DNA from: Coprinellus micaceus | Taxonomy: Eukaryota > Basidiomycota > Agaricomycetes > Agaricales > Psathyrellaceae | Length of the DNA: 64,000 nt | Direction: 5' to 3' | NCBI GenBank assembly: GCA_951394405.1 | Contig: OX596344.1 | Span: 806,001-870,000 of the forward strand | Part shown: positions 34,162-46,086 of the stretch, one piece after another | Layout of the letters: each line of letters opens with the position of its first letter | How positions within the stretch are numbered: the stretch's first letter is position 1 | Translations under genes and position numbers: made by a program | The notes under the pieces: model-generated | What the model was told of the DNA's origin: nothing | Databases searched by the model: none | What the model saw: only the letters and a program-made list of their open reading frames with translations

Positions 34162-36367
34162 TTATGGCAGAAAAACGAGTATTGAGCTGTCATCAACGCT
34201 GCTGCCCATGAGGGTCGGTATCTTATCGGGGTCGACGGTGGGCCGTTAGAGCCTTTCAGAGCTTCAACTCACGATGAGATGTACGCCTCATGAACCCTTG
34301 AAGCGCGCAACCGACACAGGCCAAGCAGCGTTCTGTTGGGAGGTTCGACTTCGAGTCCGACATACGGCGCACGTAGTGACCCGAGAACGAGAATGGGAGG
34401 AGCTCTGGTGGGACGCGGAGTGAGGGTTGTGTACACGAGTATGTTTGGTGCGTTTACGCTCCATGCAAAGACGGTTGTTCAAAGCTCACCCGGCTTTCAT
34501 GTGCGCCCGAAACTGTAGAATCCACAGTTGGGGGCTTCTATAGCTTGCTGAACGGCTGAGAGCACGAGACAGCTCCCCATCTCGACCAGTGGCAGAGGCG
34601 TTCAGAAGGGTGACCTTCGTCAGGTTCGCATCCTGAGATTTACACGCTCTGCAGGATGATCACCCAGAGAGCGCTTTCCCTTGCTGCGCCGAGACGAGAT
34701 TTTGCACTCACTGAGCGGGCCTTCCGGGGATGCTGCTCTCGTGAGTGTTTATACAGTGGTTCCGCTGGTGACCCTTAGTCTCCGTTTAGCGAAGCCTCGA
34801 TTGCAGATGGGCAATCGGACGTAGCCTCGTAGGTGTCCACCTAACTTTCTTTTTAGCACTGTGCTGCCTTCGTTATGGCGTTGTGCTGCTGGTAATTGCT
34901 GAGCACATACATCGAGGGAAGTCTGAAAGGACTGCGACTTTGCCGGTCAGTGATCCTCCAGAGGCAGCGCTGCCAGGGAGCCGGGCTGCGCGTTCAACCG
35001 CGAAACAGCATTCTGGTGACGAGGTACCACTGTCGAACGGAGCCGGGCGGATAGTGGAATGAGGATCTGGCAAAGGATATTCGGTAAGTTTATGCACGGG
35101 GAAGAGAGAGAATCGTTGTTGAAACTGACTCGTTATCCCCGCATTTAGCCAGATCTCCTAGAATTAATGTTCAGTGGTTTTGGACCGCAGAGAACGCCCG
35201 AGAAGATGACCTAGCTCCCCTACCTCCAGCTCGATCGACTCATTCGGCGAGGCAGTCATGCCACTGGACTCCGAAAGGTTCATGCAGTCGCCGAGGACGA
35301 TTCCCGCAGAGAATTCTGTGCCCATGGTGGATCGCGAGCTGGGAATCATTGCGCAGGATTCCGAAGAACGGTCCCCTGCCAGATGTTCCTCCCATTATCA
35401 TCTCAGCGTCCATACGACGATCGCTATGGATCACTCCCCTTAGGTTGCGGTCAGCTGGTCGCAGTCGCAGGGTTAGGGTGAGTGGTGCTCCTCTTACAGG
35501 GAGTATAAGCTAATGTTCATTCGACCACAGCAGGGCCAACGCGGCCCAGTGTGTTGCGTGATGAGGTCGGGAGTGTCTCGGCTGCCCAGGTTGTCCGGAG
35601 TCGAGCTGTGAACGCAAGGTTAGGTGAAGACCCTTGAAGGTGCCAAATGAAATCAAGCGCACGGCTGAGAACTCACACCCTTGACTTACCAAGGTGCCCA
35701 GGCCAAGTGCAGGAAAGCTTTCTCGCGCACCGACCAGTCGGACGCCTAACTGGCGGCCAACTCTTTCGTTCAAGGGTCTAAGGCTCTTGTTGCTGTGGGC
35801 CCGCCGCAATCAACCGCAAAGAAAAAGGGTGTTACTTACCGGGCGGTTGGGTGTGCCACCCCATGGGGGTGTAAGTCTAGCTTTCCTTTCGTCGACCCGT
35901 CCACCTCTATGACGTAGGCTAGCAAGGCGTACTGAGCGTAGAAGCCGAATCGAGGGTCGGCAGTTATTGGCGCTGTGGTCATTGTGGTTCAAAGAACAGG
36001 TGCTTTGCTCGTGGCGTCGTTGCTCGCGATGCGCAGTCGTTTAAAACCAATGGTCGGGTCATTTGGGTGCGTCGTCCTTATTTCATCTAACGTTCCTAGG
36101 GTCGTTAATGACGGCTCTTTAGGGCCAAGCACTCGGTCAATAAGACGAAATAGCAAGTGCTGTGCAGCGCTTTTGGGAGCGCGAGTTAGCGAACCCGTGA
36201 GAAGGACACGGGGGTCATTGTTTGGTCCAGCGACTCCCGCGTGATTCCTCGACCACTTCCCTTTCATCTCTCTTGCCACCATCCGTTCCTTCGCATACCT
36301 CATTACGACCCCGTTTACGTTCCACTACATTTCTAGCCCTTTCTTCGTCATATTACCTTCATTTGAG
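34162..36367. other. Intergenic, nothing recognised
   Basis: Short frames only. The last 130 bases are strongly pyrimidine-rich and lead into the ATG at 36368, as expected for a fungal promoter and leader. Confidence 0.4.
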
Positions 36368-38899
36368 ATGAAAGCTCTTCAAGAGTTTTCAGGCTCGCCC
36401 TCCGCGGGGTATGGTTCTGCTTTCGAGTACTATTCTCGACCTTCAACGCCTCCTCCCAATCCATCGTCCTTTTTTGCATCACTTCTTCCTTCAACTCCTA
36501 CCTCTTCCTCTTTCGGTCAGGGTGAAGGCACAGCGAGAGCAATCCTCGCAACGTCTCCTGGTTTCGGGACGGCGTTCGCGGGCTTTCAAGGCAGTCCGCT
36601 CTCCCCACTTCAATCCCTTTTCGATATGTTTATTAGGAATACACCGTTCAACTCGTATGTGTGCATTTCATTCTCTCATTCTGGGCACTTGTCTCACGCG
36701 ACGCCTAGCCCAACGCGTCCCCACAACGCAGAAGCGAGTGGAGGCTGCTCGAGCGGCAGTGGTGCCACTGCTGGGGCTCCTTCCGCCAGTGCCGCAGAGC
36801 CCCAACCTATCCCTCAGTTGACCGACGAGGCTCATGCCAACTCGTAAGTCCCCGCCATTCCTTCTCGTCTCCCCCTCCTCCCTCCCCTGGCCTCGAAAAC
36901 GAACCGGCTGACACGTGATACAGGTTCATTGTCCCTTCCTACCTTGCCAGCTCTGCTGGGGCATCCAGTGAGATCAGTGGCATTCAAGTTGACGCACACG
37001 CCGGTCAATTCCCAAACCGTGTTGAAGCACGTGCGCAGGTCGCTCACCCGAGAAAGCGGTGCCGATCAGACGCGAGTGTGGAGGCTCCCAGCGATGCCAG
37101 CCTCGCTAGGGAGGTCAAGAAGATAAGACTCCAGCCAATGCTGAACGCGTCGAGCTCGTCGAGTAGTTCGAACGGTGATGATTTCAGGTGTGTTAATGTG
37201 TATCTTAGGATATGCCTGCTCGGTTTCTAAATTATGTTGTAGTGCTATAAGCACACCCCCAACCACCCCTGGCGATGATGGAGGAGCCCTCCCCAGCTCG
37301 GAGCACGCCTCTCCCTTACCTGCCGACCATATTCTTGGCGGTGATGACCAAGATGGCAAGTCCAACGACGAGAACGACGAGGACAGTAAATCCGAGGAAG
37401 CCGCCGAGGCTCGTCGCAAGGCTAAGGGAAAGGGTCGCGCCGTGGAGGGGAGTGAAGTTGAGACGCCCGCACCTGAAGCCGACTTTGACGTTGGTAGCGA
37501 CCTCGGCGAGTTGGAAGCAGAGGAGCTCCGACAGGCTATGGCTGCATCCCACGCTTTGGCTCGCTCTACGAGGTATGCCGGGGAGGCGTCCACTTCATCC
37601 GGCTCTCATTGGGGACCTCCTTCGGTCGAAGAAGATGCTCGTGAGGACGGCGACACTCACGCCCCAGAGGGCGAGGAGGGGGGCGACTGCGGGGTTCCAA
37701 CCCTTGAAGAAGTCCTTCAGATTCTCCAAAGCCTCCCGAGTGGCGGCGTCGAGCAGGACTCCAACCTTGGAGACACTCCCGATACCGAAGGCGCCCAATC
37801 TACCGGGCCCCTCGTACATGCGGAGGCTCCTCTCCACTCCGACACCCATCACACTCAGCAACGGGCGAACCACCCCTTCGTTCAGCTCCAGGTCGAATCA
37901 TCCACCCACCCTATCGACCCTATCGACCCTATCGACCCCCACCACCACCACCGTCACCACCAACAGAGCCATGGGTCCGGCGTATGGTACGCAACGGGAG
38001 GCGTCTTGGATGACCCATACCAACAAACTCCTCTTCTGGCCCCGCATCACCCCCGTTTTTCACAGCAGGACTATCCTTCACCGCAAAACTCCCAACACCT
38101 TGGGGGGTCCAGCGTCTATTATACTCAAGCGAGCAACACTCAGCGACTCGCTATTCCTGGAACGTGGCCCTACAATGTGCAGGTCGATGGGCCTCATCAC
38201 TCGCATCCCGCGTCATACCATCTTCACGCCCCTCAGGTTGTTCAGCACGTCGGCCCATCTCCCTGGCAGAGAATCCCGCCAGTGCAGCAACACGGATCCC
38301 CTATTCCGCATCCTCCACCTCACTTGGCGACACATCACGTCCAGCAGTCGCAAGCCACGCAAGCCTCCGTCAACGCCCCCGGCAGCTACCATATTTTCCA
38401 GCTCATTCTGCCAACTCACAATCTCGCCACGCCAGCCCCGAATGGCAATGGCGCGAGTCCTGCGGTGTCTCCTAGCAACGACACCCGACCCACTGGGCAG
38501 AATCGTCCGAAGGTTGGTTCCGAGGCAGCAACGCCGGGCGCCTCGAACCACGACGACTTGCATACTTGTGGCTGGCTGGTGGATCACGATAAGGTTTCGT
38601 TGGGCAAGTGCGGTTCATCAATCCGCAACGACAAGGAATCCATTGCCCGCCACATTGCAGAGAAGCACGACATCGATCCCGAGTCCTCCGAACGCAAGAA
38701 CTGCGGCTGGGCGGCCGGGGAGAGCTTAGGGAAATCGAATCGATGCACTCACGATCCGGCCCAGCAGAACCTTGCGAAGTCAATCCACAAGTTGCACATG
38801 GGTCCCAAGGCTTTCAAGCGGGTGTGTGATTACCCCACTTGCATGGTCCCTACTGGGACCGCAAGGAGGTGCCCTGCCCACCGACATGCCGCCTGGTAA
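36368..38899 (+). CDS. Nuclear-type protein with C-terminal Cys/His fingers
   Basis: Four exons (36368-36654, 36709-36843, 36924-37187, 37243-38899), all introns phase 2, give 780 residues. The N-terminus is Ser/Pro-rich. A basic stretch, PRKRCRSD, near residue 155-165 is a likely nuclear localisation signal, followed by acidic Asp/Glu/Lys-rich sequence. The middle is rich in Gln, His, Pro, with a triple IDP repeat and His runs. The last 115 residues hold two finger-like modules: CGWLVDHD...KCGSSI...HIAEKH and CGWAAGES...RCTHD...HKLH, then CDYPTCMVP...RRCPAH. The spacing is C2H2-like but not a standard finger. A transcription-regulator role is inference. Genes at 50386-52303 and 59384-61386 have a similar plan. 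Confidence 0.72.
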
Positions 38900-39322
38900 A
38901 TCGCCTAGGTGTCGAAACTCGCGTGCTGCCGACTTGTTCGTCGATTCATCCTCGGTTTCATCCCCCCGAATTCTTTCTCTATATCTACTCCGATTTATTG
39001 ATTTATCATTATTAACTACCTTTCAGCCCTTCCTCTCCTACAACATCACCTCCATTCTCCCATCCCTATCCATCATCGTACAGGACTTCGCTTGCTTGCT
39101 TCGCGATCCCTCCACGACACCCTCGATTTATGACATGACCACGCTATTGTCCACTGATTATTCACTGTATCCCTATCCTGATTCATTGTACCCGTGCAGC
39201 ATATCTGGTTTATGTCCGTAGCCTTGTTTCCCTTGGATTCTGTTTCAATATATGCATTCAACGAACGACTCCCGTACGCCCAAACTGGGCCAAGGTTATG
39301 GAGGTGGGACCCATAAACCCAC
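38900..39322. other. 3' flank and gap before the transposon
   Basis: A/T-rich sequence downstream of the finger gene, then unremarkable sequence up to the 9-bp target-site duplication at 39323. Confidence 0.5.
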
Positions 39323-39331
39323 ACAGCACCG
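39323..39331 (+). repeat. Left target-site duplication, ACAGCACCG
   Basis: The 9-mer directly left of the terminal repeat is repeated exactly at 45926-45934, directly right of the other end. Confidence 0.85.
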
Positions 39332-39358
39332 TAGGTTCGGAGCAAGCCCCTTGCTTCG
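39332..39358 (+). repeat. Left terminal inverted repeat
   Basis: TAGGTTCG at the tip, then CAAGCCCCTTGCTTCG. An inverse copy of the CAAGCCCCTT block lies just inside (39376-39394), so the end can fold on itself. Confidence 0.8.
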
Positions 39359-39850
39359 GTCCGGCGTGCCGGATTCCTTCGAAGAAGGGGCTTGGGACAA
39401 GCTCAGCCAAATGATGGGGATCTTTTGTCGAGCACTTCTACCACTCAAACTCACTCTATGACTACGAAAATTTATATGAGTGTTCAACAGATGGCATCGA
39501 TTAGGAATATAAAAAATTTAAAACAGAAGGACCGTTGTATGTAATGATATCAGGCCCAGGACTAGGACCTCGCAATCCTGGGCATTGGGTTCTCTGGGTA
39601 CCCAATGTACCACTTGTACATATCCTATGACCTTTATAAACATTATAGAAACACACAGCCTTCATAAAAACAATGAATTGGGTCAGGGAACAGCCAGAGG
39701 AACGATCGGGAGCACCGACGATGCCCCTATGCTCAATTGCACAGCCACTTGAGCCCCTCACGCGCCAAAGACATGTCTCGGTCAAGCGGGCTGCTATATG
39801 GGATGGCTCGATAGAGTGGAGAGAGGGTCTCAGAAATAAACAGTCCTCCC

Positions 39851-42752
39851 ATGGCCACACTTGCATACGACACCGCACATTGGGAAAGGTTCCCTGGCAT
39901 TGTGCCAGAGGACATTACCCCGGAGGCTCGGATCCATCTTGTGGTCTCCCTCATCCTCTATCTCGGCATTTCTCTTGTCGATATCCTCGAATTTATCTTC
40001 ACGTCTCGCATCCGCCAGGTCAGAGAACGTGCCGGGCGATTCGTAGGTGTATACAGGGCTGGCGCGACACCAAAAACTCGGTTCCCAGCCGGCTACATCT
40101 ACAAGCTATGGCACGACCAATTCCACAAGAGTCGGCCCTATCTTCATGCTGCTATCGAGCCATGCATGCACGAGATTGCTCTTCGGGAGAGCGACAACAT
40201 CATATCAGACAAGCGACTGAAGATTCGGATCAATGAACTCACCAACGATTCCTTCGAGAAGCTTTTACAACCTGGGGCGGTCATGGATATATACAAGGAG
40301 TGTGCCCCATACACGGTGCGCTTCTTGGATGTATTTGCTTCGTCTCCAAATCCCCATAGAAAGCGTGAGGCAAATCGAAAGGCAAAGGAGAGGAAGAAGG
40401 CGAGAAAGAAGGCGAAGGCACAAGAGTCGGCCGCCGCATCTGAGGAAGAGGGCTACGACGAGGACTGGAATGATGACCCGAACCTTGAAGATGACGATCC
40501 TGCCGCGTTCAAGTGTGAGGGTGATCCGAGCCTTGAGGGCTTCTCTCGGAACCCTGCGTTTGTACGTAGACTATTTCTAGGGAGCCTAACAGTTAACTTA
40601 CACATCAACAGGCTGTAATGCTCGCCATATCAATGCTCACCTTCGTTCGAAACCGCGCAACCAATTTACTCCCCTTGCTGTGTGGACTATTCTTCAAGAT
40701 CGAGGGCACAAGTTCACGTGTCATGAAGATGCTCAGTAATACAGGCCTCTCAATCTCGGCACGCACCATCGAGCGTTTGAAGGAGAAGGTTACGGAGGAG
40801 GCAATTCGCTCAGCAGGAGACCTGGTGAAGAGTGGGCGGATGTTTGCTGTCGTTTTTGACAACATCAACCTCTACCTGCGAAAATACGACCAAAGACTTA
40901 CCAACCAGCATTCCATGATCCATGCAACCAACACTGCTATCATCGCTATCAATTCCATGAACTTCGACGCTCAAGCAGCAATCAACGTTGATGAGAATGT
41001 CGGAAAGCGGGGGAGTCGAGCGAAAGCGGCGTTGCGAGATGTCCTTCCGGATGCCAGTGACGATCAACACATCAGAAAGTCGTCCAAGGTCATGGTTGCC
41101 GACATGATCACCCGCTATGCGCCCGAAAGCAAGAACTGGCCAAACCGGAACAAGATGCTTGATGAGAACATGCGAGGGATGCCTGAAGATCGGCCGCTTG
41201 ACGCAGAGAAGTCAGACACAAGACCACTCGGGGTTTTTGACGTTAACGAGGGATCGAAGGATGGTGTTGTCAAGCTACTCGAGCTCATTCCTGGTCGTCT
41301 GGGGCTGTCGGAGAGTGACTGGTCGGCGTCGACACGCATTCTCCTGGGCGACTGGCTTTCGGTCAACAACTTCCGGTTGGCGAGAGCTGACAGGTCGGAC
41401 GAGGAGGACAACGAGGATAGTCTAATCTATGGAGAAATAGTCAGTCAGACTTTCCATTTTGCCCTCAACGCATCGCAACTCTTGATACGCACCCATCATG
41501 GTCTCGCCACCGACCCCACCTCACTCGCCGCACACAAGACTCTACTACGACGTGTTTGGGACGTCAACAAGGCCAACTATGCAGCGGCGAAGTCACTTAT
41601 TCGACATTCGTTCATAGCACGAGTCCTGCATCTGACAATGTGAGCCTTAATCTACTACCAGACTATTCTTGCTCACCGATGCACCCAGGAAGAAGCTTGG
41701 TTTTAAGCGTTGGGCGGATCTCGCAAGCTGGATCCCAGAGAACCTTGACAAGGTTCAGGAAATTGCAGCTTGGATTGTTGACGAGTATGCGACGACCAAC
41801 GCGGCAAAGAAGGCAAAGTTGAAGGGTGACGACTGGGCCGCCCATGATGCGTACTTCCTCCGTGACGCGCTGATCTTCATGGAGTTCGAGCAGGCCGTAT
41901 CGTTTGCAGACGCAGGACGGGTGCTTCGAGTGATGAAGTACTGGTGTCTAGCATTCCGAGGCGCAGGTCAGCACAACTACGGACGCGAATGTGCAGAGAT
42001 CATCCTTCAATGGAAGTATGAACTCACAGAGGATCTACAGCGGGCGCTGGAGCGCTCATGGTTTGTGAACACGCATGGAATCCGAGGAATGTGGATTGCG
42101 GCAGACTTGTATCTCGAGCATATGAACCTGTCAGTCAAGGTGAGTGATCCACATTTCCCCAGTGACAGGCAGCTTAAGCACCTACATTTAGCGGGTTTAC
42201 CTGGCCCAGGGTAACGGGGTGACCATTCGGTACATCATGCAGAAAGGTTCAGCGTGCGTTGAAGTGTTTCGATCCGTCTCAAGGCTCGTTGCGCGTTTCT
42301 TCGGTGATCCAGACCGTGCACGTAAGTCAAAGGAGGTGGCATTTCAGGAAGATATGCGGGCGCTTGTGGAGTACCTCGAAGGCCAAGGCGTCCATGGTGG
42401 GTACAAGGAACATTTTGTCCCAGCCCCAAAGAAGAAGAAGAAGGAGAAAACAGTGAGGTCGGCGGTGATTGACACCATTGCAGTCGGCGCTGGCGTCTGG
42501 CAGAGTACAGGGAAGTGGAACGAATTCCTTCGAACCACAACTTACGATGCAGCATTGGGGTATCCTGTGGAAGAGCCAACATCCGATCAGCACGATTCAA
42601 CCCTAGACAATGGAACCGTGTTCGACGATCCAGAGGGCAACTTACTTGGATATGGAGGCAAGGATCTTGAGGGTGATGGTATCTCGAGTGGTTTGGGTGG
42701 GAGTAGCATCGGTGGAGGTGGTGAATTTGATACTGGAGAGGATGAGGTTTAA
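39851..42752 (+). CDS. DUF6589 protein, candidate transposase
   Basis: Four exons (39851-40561, 40612-41639, 41689-42139, 42210-42752) give 910 residues. The N-terminal 230 residues end in a Lys/Arg-rich stretch (about 170-200) and an acidic patch. From about 245 on the protein matches the fungal DUF6589 pattern: FVRNRATNLLPLLCGLF, GLSISARTIERLKEK, then FAVVFDNINLYLRKYDQ with D320 in a VxDNIN motif, TNTAIIAI, LGDWLSVNNFRLAR, LFLTD-equivalent and GRECAEIILQWKYEL. The C-terminus has a KKKKKEK run and a Gly-rich end. An Asp after hydrophobic residues followed by N is what an RNase H-like nuclease core could show, but I cannot place the other acids. It is the first gene of the element; its stop overlaps that of the helicase. 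Confidence 0.82.
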
Positions 42753-45577
42753 CGAGGGTGCTGGTCGGGTGCCTGGTATTTGGATGGCACGAATCGCAGT
42801 GGGGCTAGTGGGCGAGGTGACGGGTGTGGAGAGTGGGCATGGGTGCTCGGCACCCTTGAAAGTGGTGACTGTATGTAGTTATGTGGCGATGGTAAAATAA
42901 ACTGAGGAGTTGCTGACGAGTATAGTGGCGTTGAATATGGTGGATGAGGAACGAAGGGCGAGTGGGGTGGTGGGAACATTGGCATCGATGGCTGGGGGAA
43001 ATGAGGTAACGGCGACGGCAGTGCAAACCCGGGTATGGAGTGCTGCGGAAAACGAGGTAAAGGTTGAGGCATTGGATGAGAGTAGTGCGGCGATTGAGGT
43101 GAATGGGGAAAGTGAGGTGAAGGCGGTGGCATTGTGAGTGGGCTTGACGGTGACGAAACATTTGGAGGATGTGAAAGCATGGGGTAGGAAGGCGCAGACA
43201 CGGGCAGAGTATACATGCCTTGCTGCATGGCTGGTGGCGGTCGGTAGGCAGGTGCAAAGGACGGTTGTGGGATAGGCGGTTTGGTTGACGGGGCTACAGT
43301 GTTCTTTGGTTTTTTCTCAGAACGCCGTTGCGATTTCGGAGTTCGAGCAGGTTGAGACCGGATGACATCCTGGCACCATGTCGTGATGATCTCGGCGAGG
43401 CGTTCAACTTCAGTCTGGGTGGCGATGTTGACGTCAACGCGCTTGTGGACGTCAGCAGTACTGACTTCGGTTTGCTCGAGGTACACCTCATGGTCGGTAA
43501 GCAGCTTCTCGAGGTTGGCCTCGGGAAGGAAGATCTCACTTGGAAGATAAGGTGAGCTTCCAGCGTCTTCCCAACACTGAACCGCCCATGCTGCCATCCG
43601 CCCACGGAGAACATCGAGCTGGTCGTCAGTCGCTGAGTACTGGGACTTCCGAGGGCGCTTTCCTTTCTTGGTCGAGGCTGTGGATGTATTCGAAGCTGTT
43701 GAAGCCTGGGAGGCAGCTGACAAGCTGCGAGGCGGTGGTGGTGGTGGCTGCGTGATCGGGAATTTGAAGTCGGCAGCGAAAGCGTAAAGGCGAGGGTCAG
43801 ATAGGTCGGCGGCCTTGTACTCGTCAGTGAGAGAGGGGTTGCAGGACCAGCAGCAACGTGACGTTGGAGGAGGCGCACGGATGTCCAGCACTATCCAAGA
43901 CATCTCGAACTCGGAATTCGAAGCACGTTTTCCAACTTGGACAGGCGTAGTAGCATTGAGGCTGTCATAGACAGAGAGGTTTGTGTCAGGCCGGAAGGTT
44001 TTGCTGAGACTGCGATGGGAGCAGCCTAGGGTAAACCGTAAGCTCAGGTACAATAGAAACTTGGAAAAAATTCACCTCGGGGGAGTGTTGAATCAGAATG
44101 GACATTGAGGAATGCCTCGAGACCCCTCTCCAGCTGGGCGCGCTTGACGGTGTGTGTTTTGGCCTCAGCGATTAGCTTCCCCTTATACCGCCGAAGTTTG
44201 GGGTTGATGGTCAAGGGTCGGAAGGCCCACTTTGGAACGACGAGAAGGCAGATGGCCTGGGTGGTCCGGTCTCGCCCAGCACGACCCCAACGCTGAGCTA
44301 ATGAGCTGAGCGAACGAGGCATCCCAAAGCATGCAACCACCTGCACGTCTGGAACATTACACCCCATGCCTGCTGCATCCGTCGCACAGAGGATTCGGAT
44401 AGTTCCTCCAACGAACCTCGACCAGCGGCGACGCTTTCCCTTGACGGAAAGGTCAGAAGAGAATGCTTGAACGCACTTTCGGAGATGCGCCGGGAGACAT
44501 TTGCGAATGAAATGGACCGCTTGCCGACACTTGGCTTCAGAGTCGAAGTACAGAATCATCTTCTTGATATCTTCGAGCTTCGTATTGGAGTCGACGCAGG
44601 GCGGCAAGAAGTCGAGAACCTCGAGAATGGGCATCTGTGTATGCTTCTGCTCTCGAACGACGTGCAAGAGGTTTGGGCGGGTTCCACCCACATCCAATCC
44701 CCAAAAGGGGCGCTCACCATACCCCAACGTCGACCAAAGGAGGTCAAAGGTCTCCGTTCGACAAGTCGCCGTGCATGCCAGGTACGGAACCTCCAGCCCT
44801 GTGTAGCTGCGAAGGTGGTGGAGCTGTCGGTAGGCCGGACGGAAGGTGTCATTGCCCCAGTCGTCGATGCAGTGAGCTTCATCGACAACGAGCACCGTCA
44901 AGCGTTTACGAAAGGCGTTGTCCTTCCAGAGTTTTGCGAATGAGTCAGAGAGAGCCATTTCCGGGGACAAGTAGATGAGCGAGGCTGTCTTTCGAGCAGC
45001 GTCCCATAAGCCAGTTGTGCGAGTCGTGTCCTCGTTGAGAACGACAGTGCTGAGACCCTTCTCGGACGCCTGCCTAGCCTTATCGAAACATCAGATTCTC
45101 GCGACTAGAGGAGTCAAGTGCAGAACACACCTGGTCATACTCGAGCGCCTTTATTGGGCATACTATCATCACCGTCTTCCCAAGACGCATTCGGAGGGCG
45201 GCAAGGGCTTCGAAGATGATACTTTTGCCATACCCAGTGCCAGCAGAAACGATGGAATCGTAACCCCTGAGGACACGCTGTATCACATTCAGCTGCCACT
45301 CATCCGGAGTGAATGACAGCTGCAGGAGCTCCTTGACGAGCGCACCGAGCTCGGGGATTGACATCGATGCAGTTTCGTCACGCCTGAGGCCCTGGGTTCG
45401 CTTTGCTGCATTCGTTTTGCGCTTTCTGGGGGTGGTGGGCAGGAAAGGTAATGCTGTTGAGGGTTTTGTGGGTGAGGTAGGGGCCGGAGGCGCATTTTCC
45501 TTGTCATGGCGGGCGGTTTCTACGCGTTTTGACGTGTTAGTGCGTGGATATATGTTACTAGAGTTCATACCACACAC
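42749..45577 (-). CDS. RecQ-like DEAH helicase with long Pro-rich C-terminus
   Basis: Three exons (45577-45131, 45078-44076, 44025-42749) give 908 residues. Superfamily 2 helicase motifs are in order: Q-motif region SFTPDEWQLNVIQ, Walker A SAGTGYGKS (111-119), DEAH in VDEAHCIDDWG (215-218), ACTATCR (motif III), ILCATDAAGMGCNVPDV (motif V) and SLAQRWGRAGRD (motif VI). This is the RecQ type, unwinding DNA with ATP. No RQC zinc site or HRDC domain follows. Instead there is a region of about 420 residues with CCWSCNP, a Lys-rich patch, a helical part (about 610-720) and a very Pro/Ser/His-rich tail. It lies inside the transposon, facing the DUF6589 gene, so it probably serves transposition or replication of the element. 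Confidence 0.87.
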
Positions 45578-45898
45578 CCAGTATGCTCATTTCGCCCTCA
45601 ATGTGGCTTGCTTCTTCAGGAGGAGGTAGGCCCAAGTACGGCTGAAGGCGGGAATACTGCGCGATTTTCGAACCATTATGCATCCTTTAGTGGCGGAAAG
45701 ACAGCGGTATATAGTAGCCTGACATACGATAATAAGTTTCTGAAAGTTTCAAGAGACTCGGTTAAGGCGTTGGAGAGGAAGATGGTTTAGAGATCCTCAA
45801 GTATTCGTTGAGTTTGGAGCAAGCCCCTTCTTCGAAGGCGAGCGGAGCTCGAACGCCGTTACCATATAAGGCGTTGTTTGGTGTCCTTGTGATCCAAA

Positions 45899-45925
45899 CA
45901 CGAAGAGGGGCTTGGCACGAACCTA
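45899..45925 (-). repeat. Right terminal inverted repeat
   Basis: Read on the minus strand it begins TAGGTTCG, then TGC, then CAAGCCCCTCTTCG. It pairs with the left end over 20 positions with three mismatches, then with a gap. A further inverse block stands at 45820-45838. Confidence 0.8.
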
Positions 45926-45934
45926 ACAGCACCG
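45926..45934 (+). repeat. Right target-site duplication, ACAGCACCG
   Basis: Exact copy of 39323-39331, immediately outside the right terminal repeat. Confidence 0.85.
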
Positions 45935-46086
45935 CGTGCTCATGTTCCTATTTAGTCAAGGGACACCCCAAACACGCCGAGACCGCCTTGTGCCCCTGTG
46001 AAAGAAATCTGGTCGCCTCGGTTTAGCTTCAAGACCGAATACAAGGGTTTTTATTTGAGTACTATAGCGCTTCTCAATAAGTACGA

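Larger units (their letters stand above)
39332..45925. mobile_element. Two-gene DNA transposon: DUF6589 protein plus RecQ-like helicase
   Basis: The element is 6594 bp long. Its ends are inverted repeats: both read TAGGTTCG outward-in, then three mismatches, then CAAGCCCCT, extending with a small gap to CTTCG. A second pair of inverted repeats is perfect over 19 bp (39376-39394 and 45820-45838). A perfect 9-bp direct repeat (ACAGCACCG) flanks both ends. Inside are only two genes, convergent and overlapping by their stop codons, and both intact. A 9-bp duplication is typical of Mutator-like elements, yet neither gene looks like a Mutator transposase. DUF6589 is therefore the candidate transposase and the helicase its accessory factor. 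That assignment is inference; the mobile nature follows from the ends and the duplication. Confidence 0.85.

Noticed and set aside
37275..38729. 484-codon plus-strand frame
   Set aside because: It overlaps the 574-codon frame in another phase; only the latter joins the upstream exons and ends with Cys/His modules.
39323..39331. An 8-bp duplication, which would point to hAT or KDZ, for the large transposon
   Set aside because: Nine bases match exactly on both sides and the tenth differs; shifting the borders would spoil the inverted ends.
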